5,735 bases of DNA from an uncultured Clostridia bacterium (GTDB lineage: Bacteria > Bacillota > Clostridia > Christensenellales > UBA1242), in the NCBI GenBank assembly GCA_934725745.1, contig CAKVCH010000048.1, positions 1 through 5,735 of the forward strand, written 5' to 3'. Under the pieces are notes generated by a model, which was given only the letters and a program-made list of their open reading frames with translations, was not told where the DNA came from and searched no databases. Every line of letters begins with the position of its first letter. Within the stretch, counting starts at the first letter, position 1. Below, in pieces: positions 1-5,645 of this stretch. The position numbers and the translations under genes are program-made.

Positions 1-2
1 CG

Positions 3-149
3 GGGCTAGCAACGGGCGCATATAAAAATTTGGCGGACATTAGAGACAGAATAAAGTCGGAAAGGGTTTATCTTCCAAATTGCAACGAAGAAGATGTGAA
101 ACCACTTTTAAAGGGTTGGAAAAACGCAGTAAGTAGGACTCTTAATTAG
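3..149 (+). CDS. glpK: Glycerol kinase, C-terminal fragment
   Basis: Only the last 48 residues and the TAG stop are present; the gene begins outside the window and the reading frame is open from base 3. Glycerol kinase (FGGY family, cytoplasmic, about 500 residues when complete) phosphorylates glycerol with ATP to sn-glycerol 3-phosphate, feeding glycolysis and phospholipid synthesis. The visible part starts with GLATGAYKNL, which matches the family's GLAVG(F/Y)W helix of the second ATPase domain. It continues with a (E/D)R-x-(Y/F)-x-P segment (ERVYLP) and ends in KGWKNAVSRT, which matches the typical GWKKAVxRT end of GlpK rather than of xylulokinase. The ATP- and glycerol-binding residues lie upstream and cannot be checked. 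The stop is followed almost at once by a structured repeat, and no U-tract terminator is visible. Another FGGY sugar kinase is possible but less likely. Confidence 0.82.
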   Translation, partial: GLATGAYKNLADIRDRIKSERVYLPNCNEEDVKPLLKGWKNAVSRTLN

Positions 150-150
150 G

Positions 151-206
151 TAGACTTTGGCGACCAAGGTGTGATAGCGTTTAAAGCGCCACACCTAGAC
201 CGTCAA
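151..206 (+). repeat. Structured intergenic element, copy 1
   Basis: First of two related elements, starting one base after the glpK stop. It can fold as an outer stem TTGGCG (157-162) with CGTCAA (201-206, one G-U), a symmetric 4x4 internal loop ACCA (163-166) / AGAC (197-200), a 7-bp stem AGGTGTG (167-173) with CACACCT (190-196), a small bulge, and an apical stem GCG (177-179) with CGC (187-189). It shares with copy 2 the blocks TAGACT, GGCGACCAAGG, GTGA and the 17-base GCGCCACACCTAGACCG, while the loop differs. It is not followed by a T-run, so a terminator role is unlikely. It could be a dispersed palindromic repeat, a structured RNA or a protein-binding site. Confidence 0.7.
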
Positions 207-221
207 TTAAAATTTTGCAAG

Positions 222-251
222 TTGACATAATAAAAATAATTAGGGTATGGC
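222..251 (+). promoter_or_regulatory. Possible weak promoter between the two elements
   Basis: A perfect -35 hexamer TTGACA lies at 222-227. The best -10 at an acceptable distance is TATGGC (246-251), 18 bases downstream, which matches TATAAT at only three positions. If real, it would transcribe element copy 2 as part of the leader of the hydrolase gene. The A+T-rich context makes a chance TTGACA plausible. Confidence 0.3.
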
Positions 252-268
252 GACTATTTAAAGGTGAT

Positions 269-322
269 TAGACTACGGCGACCAAGGCGTGACCGCATTC
301 GCGCCACACCTAGACCGCCTTT
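269..322 (+). repeat. Structured intergenic element, copy 2
   Basis: Second copy of the element, 118 bases downstream of copy 1 and ending 36 bases before the hydrolase start codon. The same fold is possible: outer stem GGCG (277-280) with CGCC (316-319); internal loop ACCA (281-284) / AGAC (312-315); helix AGGCGTG (285-291) with CACACCT (305-311), containing one C-A mismatch; apical stem CGC (294-296) with GCG (301-303) and loop ATTC. The apical stem has different bases from copy 1 but still pairs, and the outer-stem G-U of copy 1 is G-C here. This pattern suggests the fold is maintained. The function is unknown. Confidence 0.7.
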
Positions 323-357
323 AAAATCACATACTAAAAAAAATAAAAGGGGAAGAA

Positions 358-1254
358 ATGAAAGAAGGTTTTTTTGAAAGTTTTGACAAAGAAAAAATTT
401 ATTATTACGAGTGGGACGATGTGGAAAGCCCAAAGGGTGTCGTCCAAATTATTCACGGGATGAGCGAGCACGCGTTTAGATACGATGAGTTTGCTAGGAA
501 TCTTAATAAGGCGGGCTTTATCGTTTTTGCAGACGACCACAGAGCACACGGCAAAACGGCGGGCGACCTAAGTAGAATTGGGAAATACGACAAGGACAAC
601 TTGTTTCTTGACACTCTTCAAGACGAAATTTTTATAAGCAAAATGCTAAAAAAATATAATCTTCCATTGTATGTTTTTGGGCATAGTTATGGCTCGTTTT
701 TGACACAAGCATACATTGAAAAATGTAAGTTGTACGAAAAGGCGATTATTTGCGGAAGCGCACTTATGAAAAATCGTGCAAAGGTCAAAGCGGGGCTATT
801 TATAGCCAAAATGACTATGCGTCATAAGGGCAAGGACGCACCTGCAAAACTTATTGAAAAAATGAGTTTTAATAGTTACAACAAAAGGTGCAAGGGTGGA
901 TATTGGATAAATAGCGATGAAGAAGAAGGTAAAAAGTATTACGCTGACCCACTTTGCACTCAACCATTTTCGGCTAAATTTTATGTCGACTTTTTTGGCG
1001 TTTTTTCGACAATTTATAAAAAAGAATATTTGGACGCAATTGACAAATCAAAACCTATTCTTTTGATTGCGGGAAAAGAAGACCCAGTGGGCGATTATGG
1101 TAAATCGGTAGTTAATTTGTACAAATTTTATATGGGGCTTGACATCCAAAATGTTGAAATGAAATTGTACGATAATGCGCGCCACGAGATTTTAAACGAA
1201 CCAAAAATCAAAGCGCAAGTTACGCAAGATGTTATAGATTTTATTGAAAAATAG
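358..1254 (+). CDS. Alpha/beta hydrolase, monoacylglycerol lipase / lysophospholipase type
   Basis: A 298-residue serine hydrolase of the Hydrolase_4 / serine aminopeptidase S33 group (PldB/MGL-like), about the usual length for the family. The oxyanion-hole loop is HGMSEH (residues 33-38). The nucleophile elbow GHSYGS (108-113) places the catalytic serine at 110. The acid is probably Asp242 in AGKEDPVG, and the histidine is His276 in ARHEILNE, a very typical family ending. Residues about 130-225 form the variable cap that would set substrate choice. There is no signal peptide or membrane segment, so the enzyme is probably cytoplasmic. Likely substrates are monoacylglycerols or lysophospholipids, inferred from the family; other esters are possible. 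The ATG is preceded by a strong AAGGGGAAG site (347-355). The gene lies downstream of glpK, which would suit glycerol released from lipids, and 12 bases ahead of prmC, suggesting cotranscription. The exact substrate cannot be read from the sequence. Confidence 0.9.
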   Translation: MKEGFFESFDKEKIYYYEWDDVESPKGVVQIIHGMSEHAFRYDEFARNLNKAGFIVFADDHRAHGKTAGDLSRIGKYDKDNLFLDTLQDEIFISKMLKKYNLPLYVFGHSYGSFLTQAYIEKCKLYEKAIICGSALMKNRAKVKAGLFIAKMTMRHKGKDAPAKLIEKMSFNSYNKRCKGGYWINSDEEEGKKYYADPLCTQPFSAKFYVDFFGVFSTIYKKEYLDAIDKSKPILLIAGKEDPVGDYGKSVVNLYKFYMGLDIQNVEMKLYDNARHEILNEPKIKAQVTQDVIDFIEK

Positions 1255-1266
1255 GTCGTAGAAGAA

Positions 1267-2124
1267 TTGGACACGCAAAAATATTTAAGGGAAATAAAGG
1301 GGAAAATATCTTCGCTTGATAGTTATGTCGAAAACGAAGAGCGCTTAATTTTTAGACTCTCGCTAGGCATAACTAGCGCGCAACTTTTTTTGCTAAAAGA
1401 ACTAAGCCCCGAGCAAGTGGCGAAAATTGAAAAAGTACTCAAAAGGCGAATGAAAAACGAGCCATTAACTAAAATTTTTAATAGCGCGGAGTTTATGGGA
1501 TATGAATTTTACATAAATAAAGATGTTTTATCACCTAGAAAGGAAACTGAACTTTTAGTTGAACTTGCCATAAAAAGCGCGCAAGAAATGCTACTTAAAA
1601 ACAGTCAAAATCAAAATAAAATAAGAGTCCTTGATATGTGTTGCGGGAGCGGGTGCATTGGGCTTGCTATTAAAAAGATTTTAAAGGACGCGACGGATGT
1701 GACCTTGGCGGATTTATCAAGCGACGCACTTAAAGTAGCAAAAAGAAACGCACAAAACGAAAGCGTTAAGACCATAAAAACCGATATGTTTCAAGACTTG
1801 AAAAAGGACGAAAAGTTTGATATAATCGTGTGTAATCCACCTTACATTTCAAAAGACGAATATGAAAATTTGTCATCTTCTGTCAAAGACTACGACCCCA
1901 AAATGGCGCTAGTCGGCGGAGAAAACGGACTAAAATTTTATAAAATTTTAGGGGAGCAAGGCGGAAAATATTTGACCCCACGCGGGGAAATAATTATGGA
2001 AATAGGATACAACGAGCGGGAAGATGTCCAGAAAATCTTTGAAAATGCGGGCTTTAAAACGGTTGCGTACAAAGATTTTTCGGGACTTGACCGTGTGGTT
2101 GTGGCAAAAAATTACGGAGAATAA
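1267..2124 (+). CDS. prmC: Peptide chain release factor N5-glutamine methyltransferase
   Basis: This 285-residue enzyme uses S-adenosylmethionine to methylate the glutamine of the GGQ motif in release factors, raising termination efficiency in the cytoplasm. Residues 1-75 are the small helical N-terminal domain that recognises the release factor. The segment [22 protein letters not shown] (start near residue 74) matches the family linker, usually with (I/V)PRPETE. The SAM-binding loop is [11 protein letters not shown] (122-132), followed by an acidic residue at Asp149 in ADLSSDAL. The catalytic NPPY is at 190-193. The start is TTG at 1267: it is the only start codon between the in-frame TAG that ends the hydrolase (1252-1254) and the N-terminal domain, and the next ATG, at codon 62, would delete that domain. 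The ribosome site is weak (AGAAG), so translation may depend on the upstream gene. Its substrate gene prfA follows after 2 bases. In the SAM loop the usual G-T is C-C; Cys at the first position occurs in other PrmC proteins, Cys at the second is less usual. Confidence 0.95.
   Translation: MDTQKYLREIKGKISSLDSYVENEERLIFRLSLGITSAQLFLLKELSPEQVAKIEKVLKRRMKNEPLTKIFNSAEFMGYEFYINKDVLSPRKETELLVELAIKSAQEMLLKNSQNQNKIRVLDMCCGSGCIGLAIKKILKDATDVTLADLSSDALKVAKRNAQNESVKTIKTDMFQDLKKDEKFDIIVCNPPYISKDEYENLSSSVKDYDPKMALVGGENGLKFYKILGEQGGKYLTPRGEIIMEIGYNEREDVQKIFENAGFKTVAYKDFSGLDRVVVAKNYGE
2116..2120 (+). promoter_or_regulatory. Ribosome binding site of prfA inside the prmC 3' end
   Basis: GGAGA lies 6 bases before the prfA ATG (2127) and overlaps the last codons of prmC, whose stop is at 2122-2124. 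This arrangement favours translational coupling of the methyltransferase and its substrate. Confidence 0.75.
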
Positions 2125-2126
2125 AA

Positions 2127-3197
2127 ATGATTGAAAAACTAGAAAGCATTGCAAAAAAATATGAAGAATTGACGGCAAAAATCATTGACCCACAAGTCAT
2201 TGCGGACAATAGAACTTGGCAAAAACTCGTCAAAGAGCATAGCGAACTCAAACCAATTGTCGAAAAATATGACGAACTAAAAAAGTGTGAAAATGACCTT
2301 GCGGGCGCGAAAGAACTTTTAAAGGAAGAAAAAGACAGCGAACTTTTATCTCTTGCCGAAGACGAAATTGCGCAAAATGAGAAACTTCGCGAGACTTTGC
2401 AAGACGAACTTAAAATACTTCTTCTTCCAAAGGACGAAAACGACGACAAAAATGTTATTATTGAAATCCGCGCGGGCGCTGGCGGTGACGAAGCGGCACT
2501 TTTTGCAAGTGAACTTATGCGAATGTATATGATGTACGCAGAAAGGCACAGATATAAGACGGAAGTCGTTAGCATAAACGAAATCGAACTCGGCGGAATT
2601 AAGGAAGTTGTTTTTCAAATTTCGGGCGCGGGCGCGTTTAGTAATCTTAAATACGAAAGTGGTGTTCATAGAGTGCAAAGAGTGCCAGAGACGGAAAGTC
2701 AAGGGCGCGTGCATACATCGACGGTTACAGTTGCGGTTTTGCCAGAACTTGAAGAAGTGGAGTTTGATATTGAAGATAAAGACCTTCGCGTCGACACATA
2801 TAGAAGTAGTGGCGCGGGCGGACAACACATTAACAAAACTGACAGCGCGATAAGAATTACCCACCTTCCAACGGGCATTGTTGTGAGTTGTCAAGATGAG
2901 AGAAGCCAACTTAAAAACCGCGAAAAAGCGATGATGGTTTTAAAGGCGAAACTTTACGATTTTTATCAAGGGCAAAAGAACAAAGAATACGCCGAAGAAA
3001 GAAAGTCACAAGTAGGCACTGGCGATAGGTCGGAAAGAATAAGGACATACAACTTCCCACAAGGGCGCATAACCGACCACAGAGTGGGCTACACGGCGTA
3101 CAATTTGCTAGATTTTATGAACGGCAACTTAGACGAACTTATTGAGATTTTAAAACTCGACAACCAAAGAAAGAAGTTGGAAAATCTGGATATTTAA
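2127..3197 (+). CDS. prfA: Peptide chain release factor 1
   Basis: A complete class I release factor of 356 residues, typical for RF1. It reads UAA and UAG in the ribosomal A site and triggers hydrolysis of peptidyl-tRNA. Residues 1-100 are the helical domain 1. The stop-codon recognition tripeptide is PET (187-189) in [10 protein letters not shown], the P-x-T form of RF1; RF2 would carry SPF. The catalytic loop [16 protein letters not shown] has GGQ at 231-233, and Gln233 is the expected target of PrmC encoded just upstream. The downstream block [14 protein letters not shown] (256-269) and the C-terminal [20 protein letters not shown] region (304-323) are also family hallmarks. No programmed frameshift is present, as expected for RF1. 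The ATG at 2127 has a good GGAGA site. The 2-base gap to prmC indicates one transcription unit; the order prmC-prfA is the reverse of Bacillus subtilis. Nothing suggests loss of function. Confidence 0.98.
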   Translation: MIEKLESIAKKYEELTAKIIDPQVIADNRTWQKLVKEHSELKPIVEKYDELKKCENDLAGAKELLKEEKDSELLSLAEDEIAQNEKLRETLQDELKILLLPKDENDDKNVIIEIRAGAGGDEAALFASELMRMYMMYAERHRYKTEVVSINEIELGGIKEVVFQISGAGAFSNLKYESGVHRVQRVPETESQGRVHTSTVTVAVLPELEEVEFDIEDKDLRVDTYRSSGAGGQHINKTDSAIRITHLPTGIVVSCQDERSQLKNREKAMMVLKAKLYDFYQGQKNKEYAEERKSQVGTGDRSERIRTYNFPQGRITDHRVGYTAYNLLDFMNGNLDELIEILKLDNQRKKLENLDI

Positions 3198-3202
3198 ATT
3201 GT

Positions 3203-3333
3203 ATTATCGGAAGTTGAGTCGGAGAGTTTACTCTCCAGCGAGACTGATGATTATTCAAATTGGAAGTGCAAAGCATTGCTTTGCGAGTGCGTTAACAAAT
3301 TTTGAACTTGTTTCAAAATTTACTTCCTATAAT
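3203..3333 (+). repeat. Cloverleaf-like inverted-repeat element between prfA and the next gene
   Basis: A non-coding stretch with dense base pairing. The ends are inverted repeats ATTATCGGAAGT (3203-3214) and ACTTCCTATAAT (3322-3333), pairing at 11 of 12 positions. Inside are three hairpins. The first is AGTC-GGAGAG (3217-3226) with CTCTCC (3231-3236) and GACT (3242-3245), with loop TTTA and a 5-base bulge. The second is GCAAAGC (3268-3274) with GCTTTGC (3278-3284), loop ATT. The third is AAATTTTGAA (3297-3306) with TTCAAAATTT (3312-3321), loop CTTGT, abutting the outer stem. No T-tract follows any hairpin, so it is not an obvious intrinsic terminator. It could be a structured leader RNA of the downstream gene or a small MITE-like palindromic repeat; no transposase or clear target duplication is visible. 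Confidence 0.65.
3328..3333 (+). promoter_or_regulatory. Possible -10 box upstream of the lysine-rich gene
   Basis: A perfect TATAAT sits 23 bases before the ATG at 3357, but no good -35 lies at 16-18 bases (AACTTG at 17), and TTGAAC at 3302-3307 is 20 bases away. It overlaps the right arm of the inverted-repeat element. It may allow the gene its own transcription in addition to read-through from prfA. Confidence 0.3.
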
Positions 3334-3356
3334 TTTAGGCAAAAAGGGGGAAGAAA

Positions 3357-5372
3357 ATGTCAGAAAAACCAAATGACATTAAGAGCGAAAAGGAAATAGA
3401 AGATATTGTAAATAGCGCTAAATTGAAATCAAACGACGAGACAAAAAAGGATGATAGCGCGCAATTTTCCTATTCTCGCACTAACGGCGAAACCATTGTC
3501 GACCCATTTGCGGTAAAAAGTTGCAAAAACGAGCAAAACCGCGACATAATAGAAAACGGGCGCCTTGGCAGTTACGACGAATATGGCAATTATTTGTTCA
3601 TTCCTGAGATTAGGCAAGAACTTATAGAAATCCCAAAACTTATCTACAACACCGCCATAAAAGACGGCAGAACGACCTATGATTTGCGTGCGATTATCCC
3701 TATTTTTGGCGATATGTACTTTAAACTTAGGATAAACAAGTACGAAGCAAAACTTCTTCTTGTCGAAAATGTTACTCGTGAGGCGGGGCAGTATGTCGAA
3801 GTTTATGAAGAACTTGTCGACAGTATCGCCTTGTCTGAAAAAGAGCCCGTATCGACGGATGTCATTTTTACCCTTTTTCATATTTATGAAGACGATGACG
3901 ACTATGGAATGGAATTTGACGCTTACTACGGCTTTGAAAATATTTTGCTCAAAAAAATATATATGGGACTCCTTTCAAACGAGATAAAAGATTTGACCGC
4001 AAGCGACGAGCACGCGTGCTATCTTGAAATGATGCAAATTATTGAAGAAAGTGGCGAGTACGGCGAGAGAATTAAAAAGGAATTTTTGACGCGCCTTAAA
4101 GATAGACGCCAAATTTTCGACATAAAAGACGAGTACGCATACGATAGGGCGGTTAACGAAATTTTACTTTCGAGTGTTGACATCGCGACCACAAAAGAAG
4201 ATAAGGAAAACCCAAAAACGCGAGCGGTTTACAATAAAATTATAAATGTTAGGGACAAAAATCTTGCTAAATATATCGAGCAAGCGGAAGAGCGCGTTGA
4301 CGAAAATTATGTTAAAAATGTAGAAGAAAGAGCGGTCAAATCTTTTATAGAGAAAAATTACGAAAGGGCAAAAGAAGTTAAACTTGAATATCTTGATAAA
4401 CTTACTTTTGTTTCAAAAAAGGAAAAGGAAAAAATCGCGAAATCAGAAACTAAACGCGAAAAACATAAACTAGACAAGCCTCTTATGAAACAACTAACGG
4501 CGCAAAAAAAGAAGGAAGAAGAAAAGAAGCCTTTGACAAAAGAAGAAAAGATTGCGCAAATTGTTGAGAAGAAGAAAGAAGAAAAGAAAGAAGTTAAAAA
4601 AGTTACGCCAGCAAAAGCCCAAAAGGCAAAAGCGAAATCAAAAAGCAAGGCAAAATCTAAAAAAGGCGCCAAGAAAAAAGGTGGCGCGAAGGTTAAGTCT
4701 AAAAGCAAAGTTAAAAAAGCTGACCCAAAGAAAGCGAAAAAAGCAGACGGGAAATTAAAAAAAGACGCCAAGAAAAAGGACAAGAAAAAAGACAAAAAGG
4801 ATGAAAAGAAAAAGCCACTTGTTTTCTCAGCCGAAAAACTTGCACTTTTTGAGAAAAACCACCGCGCGAAACTTCTTGCAAAAGAGATTCAAGACATAAA
4901 GGAAAGACCTTTAAAACAAGAAATCTTGACGCCACAAAAACCACTTGAAAAGCAGGTTGAAAAAGAGCCTGAGATTGCTTTAGAGCAAGAAACAGAGTCG
5001 TCATTTGGCGATGTGTTTGAAGTCGTCGAACTTGAAAATGCTAAGTCCGTTGGGCACGAAAAGGTTGAACAAGAAAATGTTTCAAAACTTGAAAAACGAG
5101 ACGACCTTGAAAAAACCAAGGTGTACATTGAAGATGTAAAAAAAGAGCCTATAATAGATAGCGAAAAAGCTTTACTTTCAACGAATGAAATTGACGGTGT
5201 TTTTGTTTCTTCATCTATAAACGAAGCGCAAAAAAGTGAAAGCGTAAAGATTGAAGTTGAAAAGCAAAAAGTGGCGGAAGAAGTTGTGCGAGAAAAGAGC
5301 CAAGTGAGCCAAAATGTCCAAAAATTTGCACAAGAAATCAGGCAAAATATGGGTAGAGAAATGGAGCATTAA
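3357..5372 (+). CDS. Lysine-rich protein of unknown function
   Basis: A 671-residue protein I do not recognise. Residues 1-60 are polar and probably disordered. Residues about 65-270 have mixed hydrophobic and charged composition and look like a folded domain, with an acidic patch EDDDDYG at 178-184. Residues 270-350 look helical and charged. From about 353 to 487 the protein is extremely basic: 43 of the 90 residues 401-490 are lysine, many as K-A/K-S alternations (AKAKSKSKAKSKKGAKK) resembling histone H1 tails or C-terminal tails of some bacterial nucleoid proteins. Residues 520-660 are rich in glutamate and lysine and may be disordered or coiled-coil. No signal peptide or membrane segment is seen, so it is probably cytoplasmic. 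RNA, DNA or ribosome association through the basic tract is inference only. The ATG has a strong AGGGGG site 6 bases upstream (3345-3350). It follows prfA by 159 bases containing a structured element; read-through or a separate weak promoter is possible. Confidence 0.88.
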   Translation: MSEKPNDIKSEKEIEDIVNSAKLKSNDETKKDDSAQFSYSRTNGETIVDPFAVKSCKNEQNRDIIENGRLGSYDEYGNYLFIPEIRQELIEIPKLIYNTAIKDGRTTYDLRAIIPIFGDMYFKLRINKYEAKLLLVENVTREAGQYVEVYEELVDSIALSEKEPVSTDVIFTLFHIYEDDDDYGMEFDAYYGFENILLKKIYMGLLSNEIKDLTASDEHACYLEMMQIIEESGEYGERIKKEFLTRLKDRRQIFDIKDEYAYDRAVNEILLSSVDIATTKEDKENPKTRAVYNKIINVRDKNLAKYIEQAEERVDENYVKNVEERAVKSFIEKNYERAKEVKLEYLDKLTFVSKKEKEKIAKSETKREKHKLDKPLMKQLTAQKKKEEEKKPLTKEEKIAQIVEKKKEEKKEVKKVTPAKAQKAKAKSKSKAKSKKGAKKKGGAKVKSKSKVKKADPKKAKKADGKLKKDAKKKDKKKDKKDEKKKPLVFSAEKLALFEKNHRAKLLAKEIQDIKERPLKQEILTPQKPLEKQVEKEPEIALEQETESSFGDVFEVVELENAKSVGHEKVEQENVSKLEKRDDLEKTKVYIEDVKKEPIIDSEKALLSTNEIDGVFVSSSINEAQKSESVKIEVEKQKVAEEVVREKSQVSQNVQKFAQEIRQNMGREMEH

Positions 5373-5426
5373 AGAGCTTTTATTGCTTAGTTTAGATAAA
5401 AAAGCATAAAAACACAAAAAACAACT

Positions 5427-5450
5427 ATTTTTTAAAAACATTTTTTGGGG
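5427..5450 (+). repeat. 24-base direct repeat, copy A
   Basis: It has the form A-T6-A5-CA-T6-GGGG. The second copy at 5492-5515 matches at 22 of 24 positions. Both lie upstream of the promoter at 5590-5618, so a paired regulator-binding site is possible but unproven. Confidence 0.6.
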
Positions 5451-5491
5451 TAATTTTGGCGTTAAACACATCGATAACTAAACTAAAACCA

Positions 5492-5515
5492 ATTTTTTTA
5501 AAACATTATTTGGGG
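5492..5515 (+). repeat. 24-base direct repeat, copy B
   Basis: It has the form A-T7-A4-CA-TTATTT-GGGG, starting 65 bases after the start of copy A, close to six helical turns. It ends 74 bases before the -35 box of the downstream promoter. The G4-5 block after an A/T stretch is unusual for this otherwise A+T-rich spacer. Confidence 0.6.
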
Positions 5516-5547
5516 GCAAATTAGGACGCGAGAAAATGAAAAGACGA

Positions 5548-5574
5548 TTTTTTTGTGCAAAAAGTACAATAAAA
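5548..5574 (+). other. A/T-rich hairpin upstream of the promoter
   Basis: TTTTTTTGTGC (5548-5558) can pair with GTACAATAAAA (5564-5574) around loop AAAAA, with one G-U and one U-U mismatch. It ends 15 bases before the -35 box. It could be a regulator site or simply a by-product of A/T richness; no T-run follows it, so it is not a standard terminator. Confidence 0.4.
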
Positions 5575-5589
5575 ATTTCAAATTGCCTA

Positions 5590-5618
5590 TTTACAACCGC
5601 CAATAAGTGTGATATGAT
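5590..5618 (+). promoter_or_regulatory. Sigma-A-type promoter of the gene at 5646
   Basis: The -35 TTTACA (5590-5595, five of six consensus bases) is separated by 17 bases from the -10 TATGAT (5613-5618, five of six), with an extended -10 TG at 5610-5611. Transcription would start near 5625, giving a leader of about 20 bases that contains the ribosome site AGGGAG (5632-5637). This is the clearest promoter in the window and suggests the last gene is transcribed on its own. Confidence 0.8.
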
Positions 5619-5645
5619 ACGGATAGAAAAAAGGGAGAATTGATT

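Larger units (their letters stand above)
5373..5589. other. Very A+T-rich intergenic stretch
   Basis: No gene is supported here on either strand. It contains runs of A and T (A-tracts near 5398, 5408 and 5416, T-tracts at 5428 and 5441), the direct repeat at 5427/5492, a 9-bp inverted repeat TTAGTTTAG (5387-5395) with CTAAACTAA (5478-5486), and a hairpin at 5548-5574. A stem GCTTTT (5377-5382) with AAAAGC (5400-5405) just after the stop at 5372 is not followed by a T-run on the + strand, so no convincing terminator is seen for the lysine-rich gene. Confidence 0.6.

Noticed and set aside
150..213. Intrinsic terminator after glpK
   Set aside because: The hairpin is present but is followed by CAATTAAAATTTT rather than an immediate T-run, and its near-copy lies upstream of a gene, so a terminator call is not supported.
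151..322. CRISPR array
   Set aside because: There are only two imperfect copies with internal symmetry and divergent centres, and no regular short repeats or cas genes.
2346..2909. A 187-codon frame on the - strand inside prfA
   Set aside because: It lies wholly opposite conserved prfA codons and has low-complexity Phe/Val/Asn composition; it is a shadow of prfA.
3203..3333. T-box or other known riboswitch leader
   Set aside because: No T-box consensus, no specifier loop and no terminator/antiterminator pair can be seen; the hairpins do not match an aptamer I know.
3193..3337. Target-site duplication TTTA flanking the inverted-repeat element
   Set aside because: The 4-base match is A/T-only and not directly adjacent on the left, so it is not evidence of insertion.
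3199..3399. A 66-codon TTG-start frame across the spacer after prfA
   Set aside because: It runs through the palindromic element and overlaps the well-supported start of the lysine-rich gene; it lacks a ribosome site, and its translation simply reads the hairpins.
4358..4795. A 145-codon Phe/Ser-rich frame on the - strand
   Set aside because: It is the complement of the lysine-rich codon tract (AAA/AAG read as TTT/CTT); it is not a membrane protein gene.
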